From positions 1-64,000 of the forward strand of contig JAOCPU010000055.1 in NCBI GenBank assembly GCA_035772785.1: 64,000 nucleotides of DNA, read 5' to 3'. Positions 42,374 through 55,767 of the stretch are shown here, piece after piece. Position numbers and translations under genes: made by a program. The stretch comes from Phlebiopsis flavidoalba. Lineage: Eukaryota; Basidiomycota; Agaricomycetes; Polyporales; Phanerochaetaceae. The number at the start of each line of letters is the position of its first letter. The first letter of the stretch is position 1. The notes beneath the pieces were generated by a model. It was not told where the DNA came from and did not search any database. It worked only from the letters and a program-made list of their open reading frames with translations.

Positions 42374-45300
42374 ATGGTGGCTGTCGCGAAAACGTTGTGC
42401 GAAAGTGGCCCATTCGACCTCACGTCCGCCTGTGTGCGCGACTCATGGGTCCGCTTTGGTGCCCACCGCATTTATTTTGCTCCGTGTGCGTCACGTCGAC
42501 GCCATTGCCGACAACAATCAAGAAGGTCCTGCGTTTCCTTGGCCGACCCTTCCAAAGCTTCCTCACTCTTGCAGAAGCTGATGCACTGCTCGCGGACGAC
42601 CCCCTCCTGAATGACATCACGGGAACCTCCTGCCGGCGTACCCCTCTGGCGGACGCTCGTCTTGTCGCGTCGTTGCGCTCGCAGAAACATTGGCTTGGCT
42701 CATAATTGGCTCCTATCGCTTCGCCGTTCATGCCCGAAACCATCTGGGAGGACCTTCAGCCTTTCATAATTGCCCGCATCCTGGTTGATACGCGACATGC
42801 CGTCCCATAGCCAGTCCAAGTGCGACCCCGCCGTATGACCTCTTCGCGCTGTATTGTCTACGGCTAGCCTTTGACGTGCTGAACTTCGGTGGAGTACTCT
42901 ACGACCACAGACAGTTTACCGACGATCCTCTCCCCGAACTGGTGCAATTGTTGGTCATGTCCTCAAACTTGGTCGCCCTCAGTGTCCTGCTCGTCATCAT
43001 CTTCAGCATGCCGCTTGCGGTTTCCTGGCCCCGCTATCAAGTCAGAGGATATTTGGTGAGGACCCATACACGCCCTACATATGTGTCACATTAATAACTC
43101 TACGTAGGGAAAGACCGTGGTGTCCCGAGGATTACACCTCGCTCTGGGGCTGGACGTCCTTCCACTGGGTCAAGCCGCCTCATCGACCAGGGCACTTCCA
43201 CCACGCTCAATGAAGATGACGTTTGGAACTTAAGTTCTACTATGCAAGCACGTCCAGTGTACGCAAAGTTCAAGCAGCGTCAAGAAACCCACCCTTCTTC
43301 ATTGGCTCTGGGCTGCGAACTCCCTCGACCTCATCCTCGACTTTGTTCTCACATACGTCAGTGTTGTATTCAACTATCTCGGCCCGTTCGTTTCTGGCTT
43401 TAAGCGTATACTTGATTCACTCGACATGGATGAGGACGAAGATGAGCAGACTAGGGTCAGGAAGATATCACAAGCATACATATATGCGTTCCTCGCGTTT
43501 CTCTGTACCCTTGGCCGCGGAGAGGCTGATGTGCAGCATTTGTGGTATGGACGCCGGGCGGCCACTCGTATCCGTACGAGCTTGATGACGGCTATCTATG
43601 ACAAAGCGCTCAAGCGGAAGGATTACTCGGGTATCGTTGACAAGGATGCTGCTAAGGATAAGAACAAGGACGCCAAGAAAGAGGGTATGTAATCTGAACT
43701 CTCATCCCTTTATAATCATAATAATTGACTGTTTAACAGACCCGAAGGGTGATAACCCCAAGGCAGGAGCGGATGTCGCAAGATTGTCAACCTCATGGCA
43801 GCAGACACACCAATCGCATTGCTATGATTACATCCGGAATGTACTTCTTGTATGGCGGTGAGTGAAAGCAATGTCTCAATAACTAGCTTTCACTCAGACA
43901 TCACATAGCTCCTTTCGAAATTCTCATCGCCGGCTTCTTTTTGTACCAGTAAGCTGGAACATTTCGACGTTTTATTTGGCTGAGCTGAAAAATTATCCCC
44001 AGGCTCCTGGGTCTCTCCGCGTTCGCTGGCTTTATCGTGCTCGTACGTGGGATGGCCTCTGAACAACCTCATCGCAAATCGCTCCTTCAGAATTTACAAA
44101 GGTCTGTCCACCGCGCGAAGACAAGCGCATGGGCGTGCTCAACGAGCTCATATCTGCGGTACGTCTTTCTTCCTTTCTTTGCGGCTGCTGTTGTAATATC
44201 TGGGACAGGTCAAGTTCATCAAGTTCTTCGCATGGGAAGATCGTTGGATCAAGCGTGCTCTCGACGCTCGCGAGGTGGAGATGCAGTGGATGATCAAGGG
44301 TGTGCCTCTTCTCTGGCTTAGCCACACGGCTACCTTACTGACGACCAAAAGCCCGAATTAACTCTGTCCTCTTCTCATTGGTTTGGAGTCTGGCGCCCAT
44401 TCTGGTCTCAGTGACAGCCTTCTTCGTGTATGTCATGCGAGGGAATGAATTGACTGTTGGGACGGCGTTCACGGTAAGTAATTCTCGACTATGGTAAAGA
44501 TATTCGTGCTCACTGAAATCTCTTCAGGCCATCGCTCTGTTTGGCATGATGCGGTGAGTATTCTTTCGCATCTTCATTTGGAAGTGTTTTGACCAGGCCT
44601 CGTAGTGCCCCCTTGAACACGTCATCCCATCTTGGATCGTTCAAACTGATGCAGGTAAATCCCATATAATATGCCTGCTACACCATTGTCAGTCGACTGA
44701 TGGTGCATCATGCAGAACCAAAGTTGCTATGGACCCGTATTGCAACCTACTCGACGAAGAAGAGGTAGACGAACAAGTCTCAAGCCTCAAGAGGTCCGAA
44801 ACCTCGCTCGCTGAAGATAGTGTTACTGGTCTCGGCGTCGGAACACGGTAATAACATTCACCGCTGGAATGAAGTGCAACAACCTAAAGAAGAGCCCGCA
44901 AAAGAAGACCGCGAGCACCTCGACCAATGGAAGTAAACGGAGCGTCCGGATCTTCTACCGGAGACGATGACGCTGCGACAGCCGTTGATAGCGCGTCGGT
45001 CGCGGAATCTGAGGCGGAGAGGCGGTTCGAGTTGACGGATGTCAATGTCGTCTTCCCTGATGGGGAGCTCACGGGTCGTTGCACCGGTCCGACGGCGAGC
45101 GGCAAGACTGCTCTTCTGGCAAGTCGTTTTTCTCAAACATGTGCATCGGCAAACCGCTAATGTTCGTGTAGATGGCACTGCTAGGCGAAATGACACGTAC
45201 CGAGGAAGGCTTATCATGTCAAAGAACCCAACAAAAGTGGACAAGTATGGCCTGCAACACACTATCTCGTTATGCGGCTCAGTCACCGTGGCTTCGACAC

Positions 45301-48300
45301 CAGTCTATCAAGGATAACATCTTGTTTGGCTATCCGTACGACGAAGAGCGATAACCAGGCGGTCGTGGAGTGTTGCGCTCTGAACCCTGACTTGCAAATT
45401 CTGGAGGATGGGTGACTTTCGACGGAGATCGGTGCACGGTAACGGCATGCTCGGAAATTCGGTGCCAACCTCTGATCCGCTCAAGTGGGCAAAATAGACC
45501 CGTGGGGTGTCAGTCTCTCGGGTCGCGGTCACCAAAATTGCGCAAGGTATATGCTGGATCGCCCCCCCCCACGCCGCAGCCCCCGCGCCACGGTCTTGTC
45601 GTAGGGCTGGCGTTATCAGCACAGACCTGTCCCTTTTCTAACCGTGTGTCCCTTAGAGTCGCGCTTGCTCGTGCCGTCTACGCTGTGATAGTAACCCATC
45701 GCATCAAGCTTCTCTTATGGCTTTCGGGTAATTCTTCAACCCTGCCAGCCTTCAAAATATGTTTTGTTGGACGACCCTCTCAGTGCCGTGGTAAGTTTCG
45801 AGGAACGAATCGACGTTCTGTACGCTGATGGACTCACAGGACAGTCACACTGCTCGGTTCCTCTTTGACAAGCCGCTACGTGGCCCTCTACTCGCCCATC
45901 GCACGGTCGTAAGTGTTTCCATTTGACAGTGCTTTACGTTGGATAGTAACGTCTTTCGCAGGTCTTGGTCACACATCACGTCGAACTGGTCCTGCCCAGG
46001 CAACCACCCACTACCTCGTCCGCATGCTTGATGGCCGACGTTGACACGCAAGGAACTGTTACAGACTTCGGGGGTGTGCGCGAGGTGTACTCGATGACAT
46101 AAACCCACGACGAGTCCGCGGAGGCAGCAAAAAGAAGAGCAAGCAGTCTCAGCCGCAGAAGGGCTCCAGCGAGCAGGCAGACGAGGCGGCGAAGACGTCT
46201 GAGGCGCCCAAGGCCAAAGCAACCTGCGCAAGCTAATCGAAGAGGAGCATAGCGAGACTGGAACTGTCAAGTGGGCCATTTACAAGACATACCTGAAGGC
46301 CTCGTTGAGTAGTCCGGCGACTTATACCAGGTGGTAGTATTAATGACGCACGGCTAGATCTTATTGGACCTGGGCCATCCTCTTTTTCCTCGTAATCGTA
46401 CTGAAGCCCAGCTACTCGGTGTCCTCAGAGAAGTTGTGGATTCAAGGTAGGGTTGCGTTGCTATAATCATTGCGAATCATGTTGTGACGTGTCAGTTAGG
46501 TTTGCGGGTCAAGCCATATAGGCAAAGGAAGTGCTGCACCGACGCATACATGATGAACTCATTCTTGACCTCCCGAGCACGAAGTCACCTCGATTATCCG
46601 GGCTATGTTCATGCTCATATTTACCCGCGTTTAACCTCATCATTACGGCGCTGCATCCGTTACGGTTCCCCTACTATCAAGTGGCCGTCCGCCCTCGAAC
46701 ACCACGTTCTTCTACATTGGTATATATGCAGCGATCTACTCTTGGTGCCCGGCTTTACGTCAACATCGTCGGCGTGACTTCACGCAATACAAGTCGGGCC
46801 ACGTGCCCTGCAGGGCAAATGCATTCCGGATCTACCTACTTCCAGCGTCTGCTTACTGCAGTCGTTCGAGGCAACAATGCGCTAGGCACGACACTACACC
46901 ACAAGGTTCGCTAGTCTTACTCATACCCCTGAACCATTATTTAATGCACTTACAGGACGGATGCTTCAACCGCTTCAGCAAGGTATTTATACACGGCATA
47001 TTAAGATACGGTCTATCTAACTCGTAGTGTAGGACGATCGAAACTGTGGACACATCCCTGGCGCCAGCTCCCTCCAACAGGTCAATCAGTCGCTGGCCAA
47101 ACTTTGTGGCGTCTGTTATCACCGTGATGTAAGTGCAATTGGTTCTGCTTTGTTCACCCTACAGCGCTGATTAGAGAATCAATACAACGAAGTGTTATAT
47201 TCCCTCTCTTCATCTTCCCAGCCTCGATCTTCGGGTTTATTTACCGACGCCTTGCAATCGGCTATTTGAACACGGGACGCGACTTGCGTCGCATGGAATC
47301 AAACACCCGCAGTCCTATCTTTGCCAATTTTCGGAGAACTGCTGCCGAGGGCACTCGTCACCGTTTCGAGCCTTTTCCGCCGAGCGCCGTTTCCTCGACT
47401 TCCATTCAGCGAAGATTTGCCCACTCACTACAAGGTGACTGAAACGAGAAATCTAAATATACTACCAGCGATACTCATACCTCTTACAGATGTGGTAGTA
47501 CGCGTTCTGGATGACCAACAGATGGCTCTTATTGCAATTCGATGCGCTTGGAATTGTGCACTTGCCGTGCTGACAAAAACGACGCTCTTTGCCCTGTCCG
47601 GATATGTGGATGTCGGCTTGCTGGCTGGTGTCTGTATTACGTCTGCTATGGCGTTCACAATGAGTGTTTACTGGGCTTGTCGTTTCTGGACCGCCTTGGA
47701 GTTGGATCTGAAGTGCGTGCAGTTGCTGTTTATGTCGTTTTATGCTGACTCCGACCCGTGCAGCTCGGTTGAGCGTGTCGTCGAATACCTTGATCTACCC
47801 AAGATAGAGCCCGCCACGATTATCGAATCCAGCCGACCACCTGCGTACTGGCCGTCTTCTACAGGTCCGAACAGCGATGCCTTAATCTCTGTTGAAGACC
47901 TCCGCATCAAATATGCACCCGATCTCCCTGACGTCCTCCATGGAATCTCCTTCCAACTCAAGGCAAAGGAGCGAGTGGGACTCTTAGGCCGCGCCGGGAG
48001 AGTGGAAAGAGTACGCTCGCGATGAGTATTCTTCGCTTTGTAAATCATTCCGCAAAACCCGAAAAACTCGTCGCTCACACCATGGATGATTATAGGTAGA
48101 TCCCGCGAATGGTAAGATTATGGTCGATGGTATCGACATCTCGACTATCGGTCTCCACGATTTGCGATCCAAAATAGTAAGCTCCATCATTTGATACGAT
48201 TGTTCAAACACTGACTATTACGTGACAGACCTTCATCCCGCAGGTCTGTCATCTGCCGCAGTACCTAAAAGCTGATCGTATGACCTAACACCTGATCTAC

Positions 48301-49060
48301 ACAGGAACGCGCTCGACGCTCTTCTCCGGCGACCCTTCGTGCAACTTGGACCCATTCAGTGAGTTGAAACATCAGTTGATCCCGTATTGGTCAAGTTCAT
48401 CATTCATTTCCTCTAGACGAACACGAAGACAGCGAATGTTTGGACGTCTTGTATCGCGTGCAAATGCTGCTGTCGGAAAGTCAATTGAACTCCCAGCGCA
48501 CTTCCCGAGAGCCCTCGCGGCCTGCGTCCAGAAATGACGACGCTGTCAGCACTCTGTCCCACTCTCCGACTACGACCGAGATCGAGAGCAAAGCGCCCAT
48601 CACTCTCGAAACACAAGTGTCCCCTGGGAGGAACCAATTTCTCTCAGGTTCGTCAACGCCAGCTCATTGCCATGGCCAGAGCACTGCTTCGACGCAATGC
48701 AATCATTGTCCTAGACGAAGCCCACTTCTAGCATCGATTTTGCCACTGACGCCAAGATCCAGAAGACGATTAGGGAGGAATTCAACGACTCATTGCTACT
48801 TACCGGTACGTCACTGCGTGCCGCCCTAAAAGCATTCGTTGACAGGAGTGCTTAGTGGCTCACCGTCTCCGGACGGTCATCGACTACGACCGACTCATCG
48901 TTCTGGACCAAAGGAGAGCTGGCCGAATTTGACACGCCGTTGAACCTTATTCAAAAGGAGGGTGGAATCTTCCGCAGCATGTGCCTGAAGAGCGGTACTT
49001 TCGCGGGAACTCGAGGCTGCTGCTAAGGAGAAGGCAGCCTCTGAGGATAAGACTGCATGA
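42374..49060 (+). CDS. ABCC-type (MRP) ABC transporter, frame-disrupted
   Basis: ATP-driven exporter of conjugates or drugs, in plasma or vacuolar membrane. N-terminal TMD0-like helices (from [12 protein letters not shown] at 42374, [14 protein letters not shown] at about 42963), the linker [20 protein letters not shown] (about 43170), TMD1 ([28 protein letters not shown] at about 44130-44240), and NBD1 with Walker A GPTASGKT at 45086-45109, a signature region around 45520 reading LSGRGHQ, and Walker [12 protein letters not shown] (about 45757). TMD2 ([20 protein letters not shown], about 47230) leads to NBD2: Walker A at about 47990-48015, [17 protein letters not shown] (about 48645), IIVLDEA (about 48705), VAHRLRTV (about 48850), stop at 49058. 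Many short introns. At least six frame breaks, several in homopolymers (for example CCC at 48721). Confidence 0.85.
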
Positions 49061-49820
49061 ACGGTATTGTAGTCTATTGCTAGAATTATGTCCATTTCTG
49101 TGGAACATTTCATGTGGGCCATTGATTGTCTAGAACCATTCGACCGATGCTCTCCTATGCTCTCGCACAACGCTAGCTTGGTGGCGTCCAACGTCGGTGG
49201 TTGCTTACGATGCCGTCCGAGGCATTCGTGTTTCAGCGTGATTTCAGATGGGATCAAGGATTGCCCCTGTTTTCGCTTCGGCGGCGATGCAGTGGTCTTC
49301 TCTGCGGGTCTTCCGTTTGCCGCTCAGGCGCGCCGAACGAGCGGTGCAATAGTGAGCTGACTTCTGATCGCTTCCTCATGGACTTTGCGGTGAGTGCGCC
49401 ATTGTCCACCATCTCAGCGATATTGACACGAGAACAGCCTCAGTACAAGTATGCACTTCCGGCAAATGATTTGCATACCATGGTGCTCTTGCACACTGCG
49501 GCGTATGAAACAGAACGGAACAGGTCTGCAATAACCAGAGAAAGTGGGAAAACCATTCAATTGGTAGGGCCGCAAACACCGAATCCGGGACTCAAGGCAT
49601 GAGCTATCGGCACCTAGACGCAGTGGGGTATACCCACGTTTCGATCATGCGGGGATCACACCGATCCTACTCTTCTCGACTCGGGCTACGCGCGTGAGCA
49701 CAGCGGCAGATAATGGCAGCCGTGGCTTGATGGGGCTGCGCCCTGGGCGATGTCTGCTCGCTTCGACATGAGGTTATAAGCCAGGCACTTTCTGTACTCA
49801 GTGTTCGACAGACCCTTGCC
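49061..49820 (+). other. Stretch with unassigned open frames
   Basis: An open frame at about 49201-49602 reads through to MSYRHLD-like sequence but shows no domain. It may be a remnant or a small unknown gene. Confidence 0.3.
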
Positions 49821-51556
49821 ATGTCTTCCTCTGACGCTGACCAGTACGCTTGAGATCATCCTGACCTTGGATATCATGTGAGTAGTCTATTGGCTCTAGT
49901 ACTCAAAGCTGACTTGCATACAGCCGCGTAAATTGATTACGACGCTTTCTGGGCTGCCTTGGTGAGTAGTTATGCTCACCCTTGATTCATATATTGATAG
50001 ACATCACATGCTACTTAGTCCTTGTCGTCTACGATTGTATAATTTCATTCGACCGGGAGGTAGAGACAATATGGCGTCGTAAATTCACCGGAGCTTCGGT
50101 CCTCTCCTCAATTGTCAACCGCTACCTGGCCTATTCTGTGCATTGCTCTCGTAGTCGCGATGAACTCACTTACGGTACAGCAGGTGAGCCATCACAGCTT
50201 CGTCATACTTACGTGTTCTGATTATTCAATATTAGACGTGCGACTCATTTCTCACTGAAATTTCATTCCCCTCATGAGCACTGCAGATGTACCGTTGCAA
50301 ATCGTATATATGAAACGTCATATCTGGCACTCACCATTGTGTTTGCGTGTACGTCGTACATATCACTATACTAGTTAACCTCATTACTAATACTAGAACT
50401 TGCAGTATTCTCCTCCCTACGGATATATGCTACTTTGGGATCGGAATGTCCTGCTGCGCCATTCTCCGTTTTTGTCTTGGCATCTAGTTCCGGTGGGGAC
50501 GAATCTGGTATTATGCTACAAATCCGCCAACCATGCGACTCTCGTGGTCTAAATGTCGCGTAGTCGCTATTCCCGTCCTCACACCAATGTCGTCGTACCC
50601 GCACCCTATTCAGAATGTATCACTGTCCAGATCCCCGACCTGTGTCCCTAGATTTAGCGTACGTCTCCTGTTCATTTCTATCATTGTTGCTAACTCTTCA
50701 TATCTGCAGGAGTAAGAGCTGAATTATTTTGAGGTCCATCTTTACAGCTGACAGAAAACATAGTGATACGTCTCACGACGACTTTCCGTCATTGCAGCGG
50801 ATTTGCTGGATTGTGATCAACTTATTTGGATCAAGACATTCAAGCTGAGCCGACAAGCGAAGAGAGTTGAATATGAAGACGAGTCTCACGACACTTTCCT
50901 TCGCGATGGTGCGTCATGAGAAAGGCTGACAGTGGTAATGTTCTCACCACTCCGCAGGATCTATTTACTTTGTGTAAGATTGCCCGACTAGTAAGGGATG
51001 ATGGATCTACTCACAGGCTATACAGTGTTCTCCTTTTGATCGTCAATACTGCCCATATGATCGTTTATGAAGTCGCAGTAAGTCGTGATTTCCAATCTCT
51101 GACCCGACAATTGTATTGAACAATACCCCCAGAGTGTCGCGTATATCTCCATCTTCATTCCAGCGTATGCAGCCTCTCTCATCGAAGATGTACGGACAAC
51201 TGCTGACCGTAAGCTCAGGATAACTTCAGTATTGATCTCGCACTTCCTTCTCAACCTCCGCCAAGTCAATGAGGCGCAAGCCGGTGGAGGCTCAAAGAAT
51301 CCTCTCTGAATTCTCTGACCCCTATGTTCAACCTGAACATTGCCGAGACACCATCGTCACGGGGAGGAACATGGGCGAGCAGTTAGCACACCCCTTTGAT
51401 CTGGATCCTGATAACCGAATGTCGAAAGTGTGGCCGAGGTGCCTTGAGAGTCCGATGGGGCGCCAAGCGGTAAGCGACGTTTCACTAGCTCATGGTTGTC
51501 TACGGTGCCGTGATAGTGGTGTTCGACGGCTGAGTTATGGTGAGTACGGCGAGTGA
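49821..51556 (+). CDS. DUF6533 multi-pass membrane protein
   Basis: Function unknown; the family is widespread in agaricomycetes and has about seven membrane helices. Start MSSSDADQYA at 49821. After short introns comes LVVYDCIISFDREVETIWRR and FTGASVLSSIVNRYLAY (50020-50140), the defining DUF6533 motif. Next is SSLRIYATLGSECPAAPFSV (about 50415) with further helices, an exon with VCKIARLVRDDGSTHRLYSV (about 50970), LLLIVNTAHMIVYE, then SVAYISIFIPAYAASLIEDV and the family-typical SHFLLNLRQVNEA (51240-51275). The tail runs to about 51556. Frame breaks lie near 49850, 50480 and 51300. Confidence 0.75.
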
Positions 51557-54500
51557 AACGGCAAACGCTGAGTAAGCAGTGCACCTCCTTCTTGAACTCA
51601 CATGCATTGCCTCCAGCGCGTGATAGATTTGTGTCATTTTCCATTGGGATTGTATTGCTTCCTCTCAAAACCTTGTAACGCGTGAGCTCCTAGTAGCACC
51701 CCGTTGAAATGTTTCGACAATTTGCTCTTTCTATGCGCCGGGCCGCGCTCACAACTGCCAGACAGGCTATTAATGTTGGCCGTCCTCCTGATCGACACCT
51801 GACCGTTTCCATTCGTGTGTCAGTGTCAGAGGGGGGGTGGACCGCACTAAATGAATGTCCGTGGGCAGAACCGGGCGGCGCTCGAGCGTCATGGTATCAG
51901 TAACGCATTTTTGACTCATAAAGTTCAATTTCTCAACGCCCTGAGTTTTTTTTTTTTTTTTTATTCTCCCCTTTCGCTCCTCATGATCTACCCCCAGCTT
52001 TCTGTTCAAGTTCGTCTAAGCGACCGCACCTTTTTGCCAACAATGGCACTTGGTAGCTGATACCGCCAAAGGGCGCATACGGCCCAAGTCTGTGTGTGAG
52101 TAGGTAGGTTGAAAGGACAAAAAAAGAGGCAACAGCACTAAGACTCCATATCCGGTATGGAGCAATTCAACGGTAATACATATGGGTCTTCCTTTTGTGT
52201 GTCTCCTCGTCGCCAATGTGCCGCGCACACTAGCGTCACTGCTTACTCAGAAACGCCCACAGGAGTAATACAACCGATCTTGACCCAGGCCATAGATCTA
52301 TCTCGCTGCTCCTTGTGGGGTACTTTTACACGTCGTTAGGCGCTGTCTAGAGGGAAAAGACAGCTAGTGGGGGTTTAGGAGGGAGAAAAAACAAAAAATG
52401 GCCGGGTGGTTCCCCATCTTATAATATCGCGACCGCCGCCAGACCTCCCTCAGTCAAGCCGCCCCCTCTTTAGTCGGGAAGCCCAGCGAAATTTCATCCG
52501 AACAATATACCAACGTCGCCAAAGACAATCTTCCTTTTCGAAGGACTTTTGACGTCTCCTCTCGAGCTTGTCGCTCGGGGGTACGTGCTGTGTCTAGAAC
52601 GACTACCGGGGAGTTGACTTGTTCTTGTAAATGGGCTGTGTTGCTTGGACGACGGCAGGGTCCGTCCATTCTCACCTTTTGACTGAACACAATGTGGCAT
52701 TGCATGTGGAGATCCCTTGTCTCCAGGGTTGGTGCGGTGCTGGGTACGTCGGGTGCTTAATGCAATATATCTGTTGTCCCCAGCTGTTCGACAGGCGGGA
52801 TGGGTGAACAGAACTGCTTGCTGTCACACCGTGTGCCCACATCTTGTTTGTCGTGGGGTGTCCATCTTTTGAGTGATAATCTACTCTGACCCACTGCGAC
52901 TGGAAGGAGACTCTGACATAGGTAGGGACTGGACTGCTGTCCGCAATACAGGGTATTATCTCTGTGGGTATCCATGAGCGAGAAGTAGAATTGTGTAGGC
53001 CTATCCGTAATTTACGTCAAGAGCTGTGGGGGGGTGGGGGTGGTGGTGTGGAGTACCACGTCGTCAATCTGTCAAGTTGTAACTGATGGCCCCAACGGCT
53101 GAAAAGAGGTTTGTAACCGGTATAGGCTACCGGCCAATGTGAAAATTCAAGGTGTAAGGTGAAGTGCATCATGGATTGAACTTCATGTCTGTGCGTGAGT
53201 ATCGCGGTCCGCTAGATCAGACATCTCGTTATTAGTCAATTACTGATACCTAAAATTGTCAGCTGGCTGGGTACCACGTGCCATGTTGTGAAGCAGACGG
53301 TGCTGTAAAAGTGTCCAGCCCGCCTGATTCATTCATCACTGAATTATTAGTCCCTACACCGTTACACTGCAATCAACTACTCATTAGCATCTGTGCCGAG
53401 ATTATTGACATTAATGTGCAAATGATGGTCCTAAATACACAGCAGCTCCAACTAGCCCATACGCCTACGCACGAACTAATTCTCTCACCAAATACAACTG
53501 CTCCTCATCTATCGCTATAGGTTTGAACAGGGCAAACACTACCCCATAAGCTCGACCCGACGGAGCGACGTCGTCATACCACGTCAACTCTGTATCCCAG
53601 GGTGGCTTGGAATACCGCCGACCGGCCCAACGTCAACGCCAGCTCTCGATCCTCTCTTCTACCCCCAGCTCACCACAACCCCACAGCAAAACTGAAACAG
53701 CGTTGTCCTCTACGTCAACCCATCCACTACAAATGGACAGGCATCTCTAGCTCCCAGCCTTCTAATACAGACAATCCCTGACGACGGTAGCAGGAAATGA
53801 TCAGTGTTCTTCGATGGCCTCTCTGTACGTCAGTGTCAATGGGATCTCCCGCGAGGATTAGTAGGCATTTAATCGTTTTGACATTACTTCATCGCTATTA
53901 TATCTTTGTACAGTGTGTAACGTAACCCAAGCGTGACAAGTAGAATGTCATATAGCCGTGAAGGGTTGAATTTTTACGAGTGTGGCGACCAGGGGGGGGT
54001 CCATTTGCTAGCAAGCAGCTGAGATCAACATACGACTGGCGCTTGCAGAGAGCCGTCAAAGACCCCGTGAACACCCTTTCCGGCGACCGTATGCGTTCTT
54101 GATGCCTCAATCAGTACAGTTGGGGCGGGTAAAAAGTACATGTGCGTGGGATAGAGCCATGCATATGTTTGTGTCTAGGACACTCTCTATGTGACTCCAA
54201 ACGGCAGTAGTAGAAAGTTTAAATAAACGTTAAGCACGGCCAGGGGCCTTGTGCAGCCTTGGTGCAGCCCTCAACCCCACCACGCCTTCAAATCTCGTTC
54301 ATAGCCAACACAAAACGGAGCAACTAGCATCCAGGATATATAGGATTATTTAAGAAGTAAGCGATCTCAGACCCACTTCGTTTCATAAACTCAGTTGATC
54401 AGCCATAACACATAGGGAGCGGTTCCCTAGAGGACGAGTAGGACCCGTGATACCGTGTTGATGGCACCACCACAGGGAGGTGATTTCAGCGCTAGCAGTA

Positions 54501-55099
54501 GTGGACCCCCCTTTGGTTGCGAATATTGTGAAGATCCACAGCACATTCCTAAACTGGGATTAGAGTGTGAGAAAATGAGTGCACCTCCGTTGGGCCACGC
54601 CTGTTGTATTTTTTGGCCCGCAGACGCGACATTGGACACGACACAACCTGCCGCTCTGCATTCTCACCGGACAACCTTTCCACCTCTCGGGACGCTGTGG
54701 TTCACCCCACACTCACAGGTTAACGCTCTCACACCAAATGCTGTCTGTGGACAGGCTGCGCAGTACTGCGCCAGGAGACCGTCCTGGAAGCTATTTTGCA
54801 ACCCGTTTTTTTCCACATATATCATCGGCCTCGTTAATCACGGCTCACGATGACTTGGACTAGGTTTAGAGGATCATGCGTGATGATAGGCACAAGGCCC
54901 TCTCCTTTCCCTCTCCCCACCAAACTCTTGTGCTATTGCCCTCTCGCATGGCAAACATTCAGCTATCCTAATACTGCCAAACGCGCTCCTAAGACGCACT
55001 AAAGACACTCTGTTACGACCTCATGGGCATGGTTGATTCAAGTTCGTCTGGGTGCACGTTTTTCCCGTGCAATTTGCGCCGAAGTCTTTAACCCGCCTT
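51557..55099. other. Gene-poor stretch
   Basis: About 3.5 kb without a gene I can support. A T17 run lies at 51946-51962. Open frames at 51709-51903 (plus), 52454-52705 (minus, VNSPVVVLDTARTPERQ), 53278-53520 (plus) and 54455-54853 (plus, Cys-containing CEYCEDPQH) lack domain character or are also open on the other strand. Parts may be decayed genes. Confidence 0.4.
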
Positions 55100-55767
55100 T
55101 CTCTTGGCCGGACCTCCTCTTAGCTCATTTTCTGGCTCGGGCTCGTGGGCGCGGTGTTCATTGGCCTGGTTCTGGCTATCGTTAGGGCTAGGCTATCAAG
55201 ACAGCCGTACCTTCCCCCGCGGCAACGTCCGCAGCAGACCAAGCCACAGCTATGGGATATCCTCGTTTCTAAAGATGAAACCTGAGGGCAAATGTTGCGA
55301 GTGGAGGCGACTCCTTTCAGTGGGAAGGCATATTGGTACGTCGTCACGGAATCGCTGATTGCGTCGTCTGACGTGAAGTTGGCAGCCCGCTATCCTTCTG
55401 TACCCACATCCGAGCCTCCTCCATCACCGTTACCGACGAAAAACCCTCGAGGTTCGTCGAATGTATGTCTTTTGCTTGTACCTAGCCGTCCGTCCCTAGG
55501 CTCAATATGATTGTCTTGTCTTGTCAGATTTCCCTTCGCCCGCAGGCAGCAGCCAGATATAGAGACGCAAGCTGTGAAGCCGCAGATAGCGCCTGCGCAA
55601 GTCACCTCCATTGTATTGATGCCCCACCGCCCGAAGTTTGCGCAAACTGAGGCTTCGTGCTCGCGAGACTCGAGTGCAACTTTCCCAGACACGAATTCCA
55701 ACAGGAGTATGTAATCGGGATTGTAGAGGTACAAGGTCCTACACATGGCGCTCTCGAGGATTTCTGA
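55100..55767 (+). CDS. Hypothetical single-pass membrane protein
   Basis: A single hydrophobic helix LIFWLGLVGAVFIGLVLAIV (about 55123-55182) is followed by a basic, Pro/Gln-rich segment (RARLSRQPYLPPRQRPQQ) and LWDILVSKDE, then, one frame over, QMLRVEATPFSGKAYWYVV, a Pro-rich stretch (PPPSPLPTKN), an intron near 55460-55525, SIVLMPHRPK (about 55610) and EYVIGIVEVQGP with a stop at 55765. The layout (one helix, Pro-rich linker, short C-terminal domain) resembles an agaricomycete unknown family. Start not identified. Confidence 0.45.

Noticed and set aside
51709..51903. Short open frame starting MFRQFALSMRRAALTTARQ as a mitochondrial protein
   Set aside because: The N-terminus looks presequence-like, but only 64 residues are open and nothing recognisable follows.
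54427..54863. Cys-containing open frame with CEYCEDPQH as a zinc-finger gene
   Set aside because: Three frames are open over the same bases, no start context or introns, and no family match I can name.
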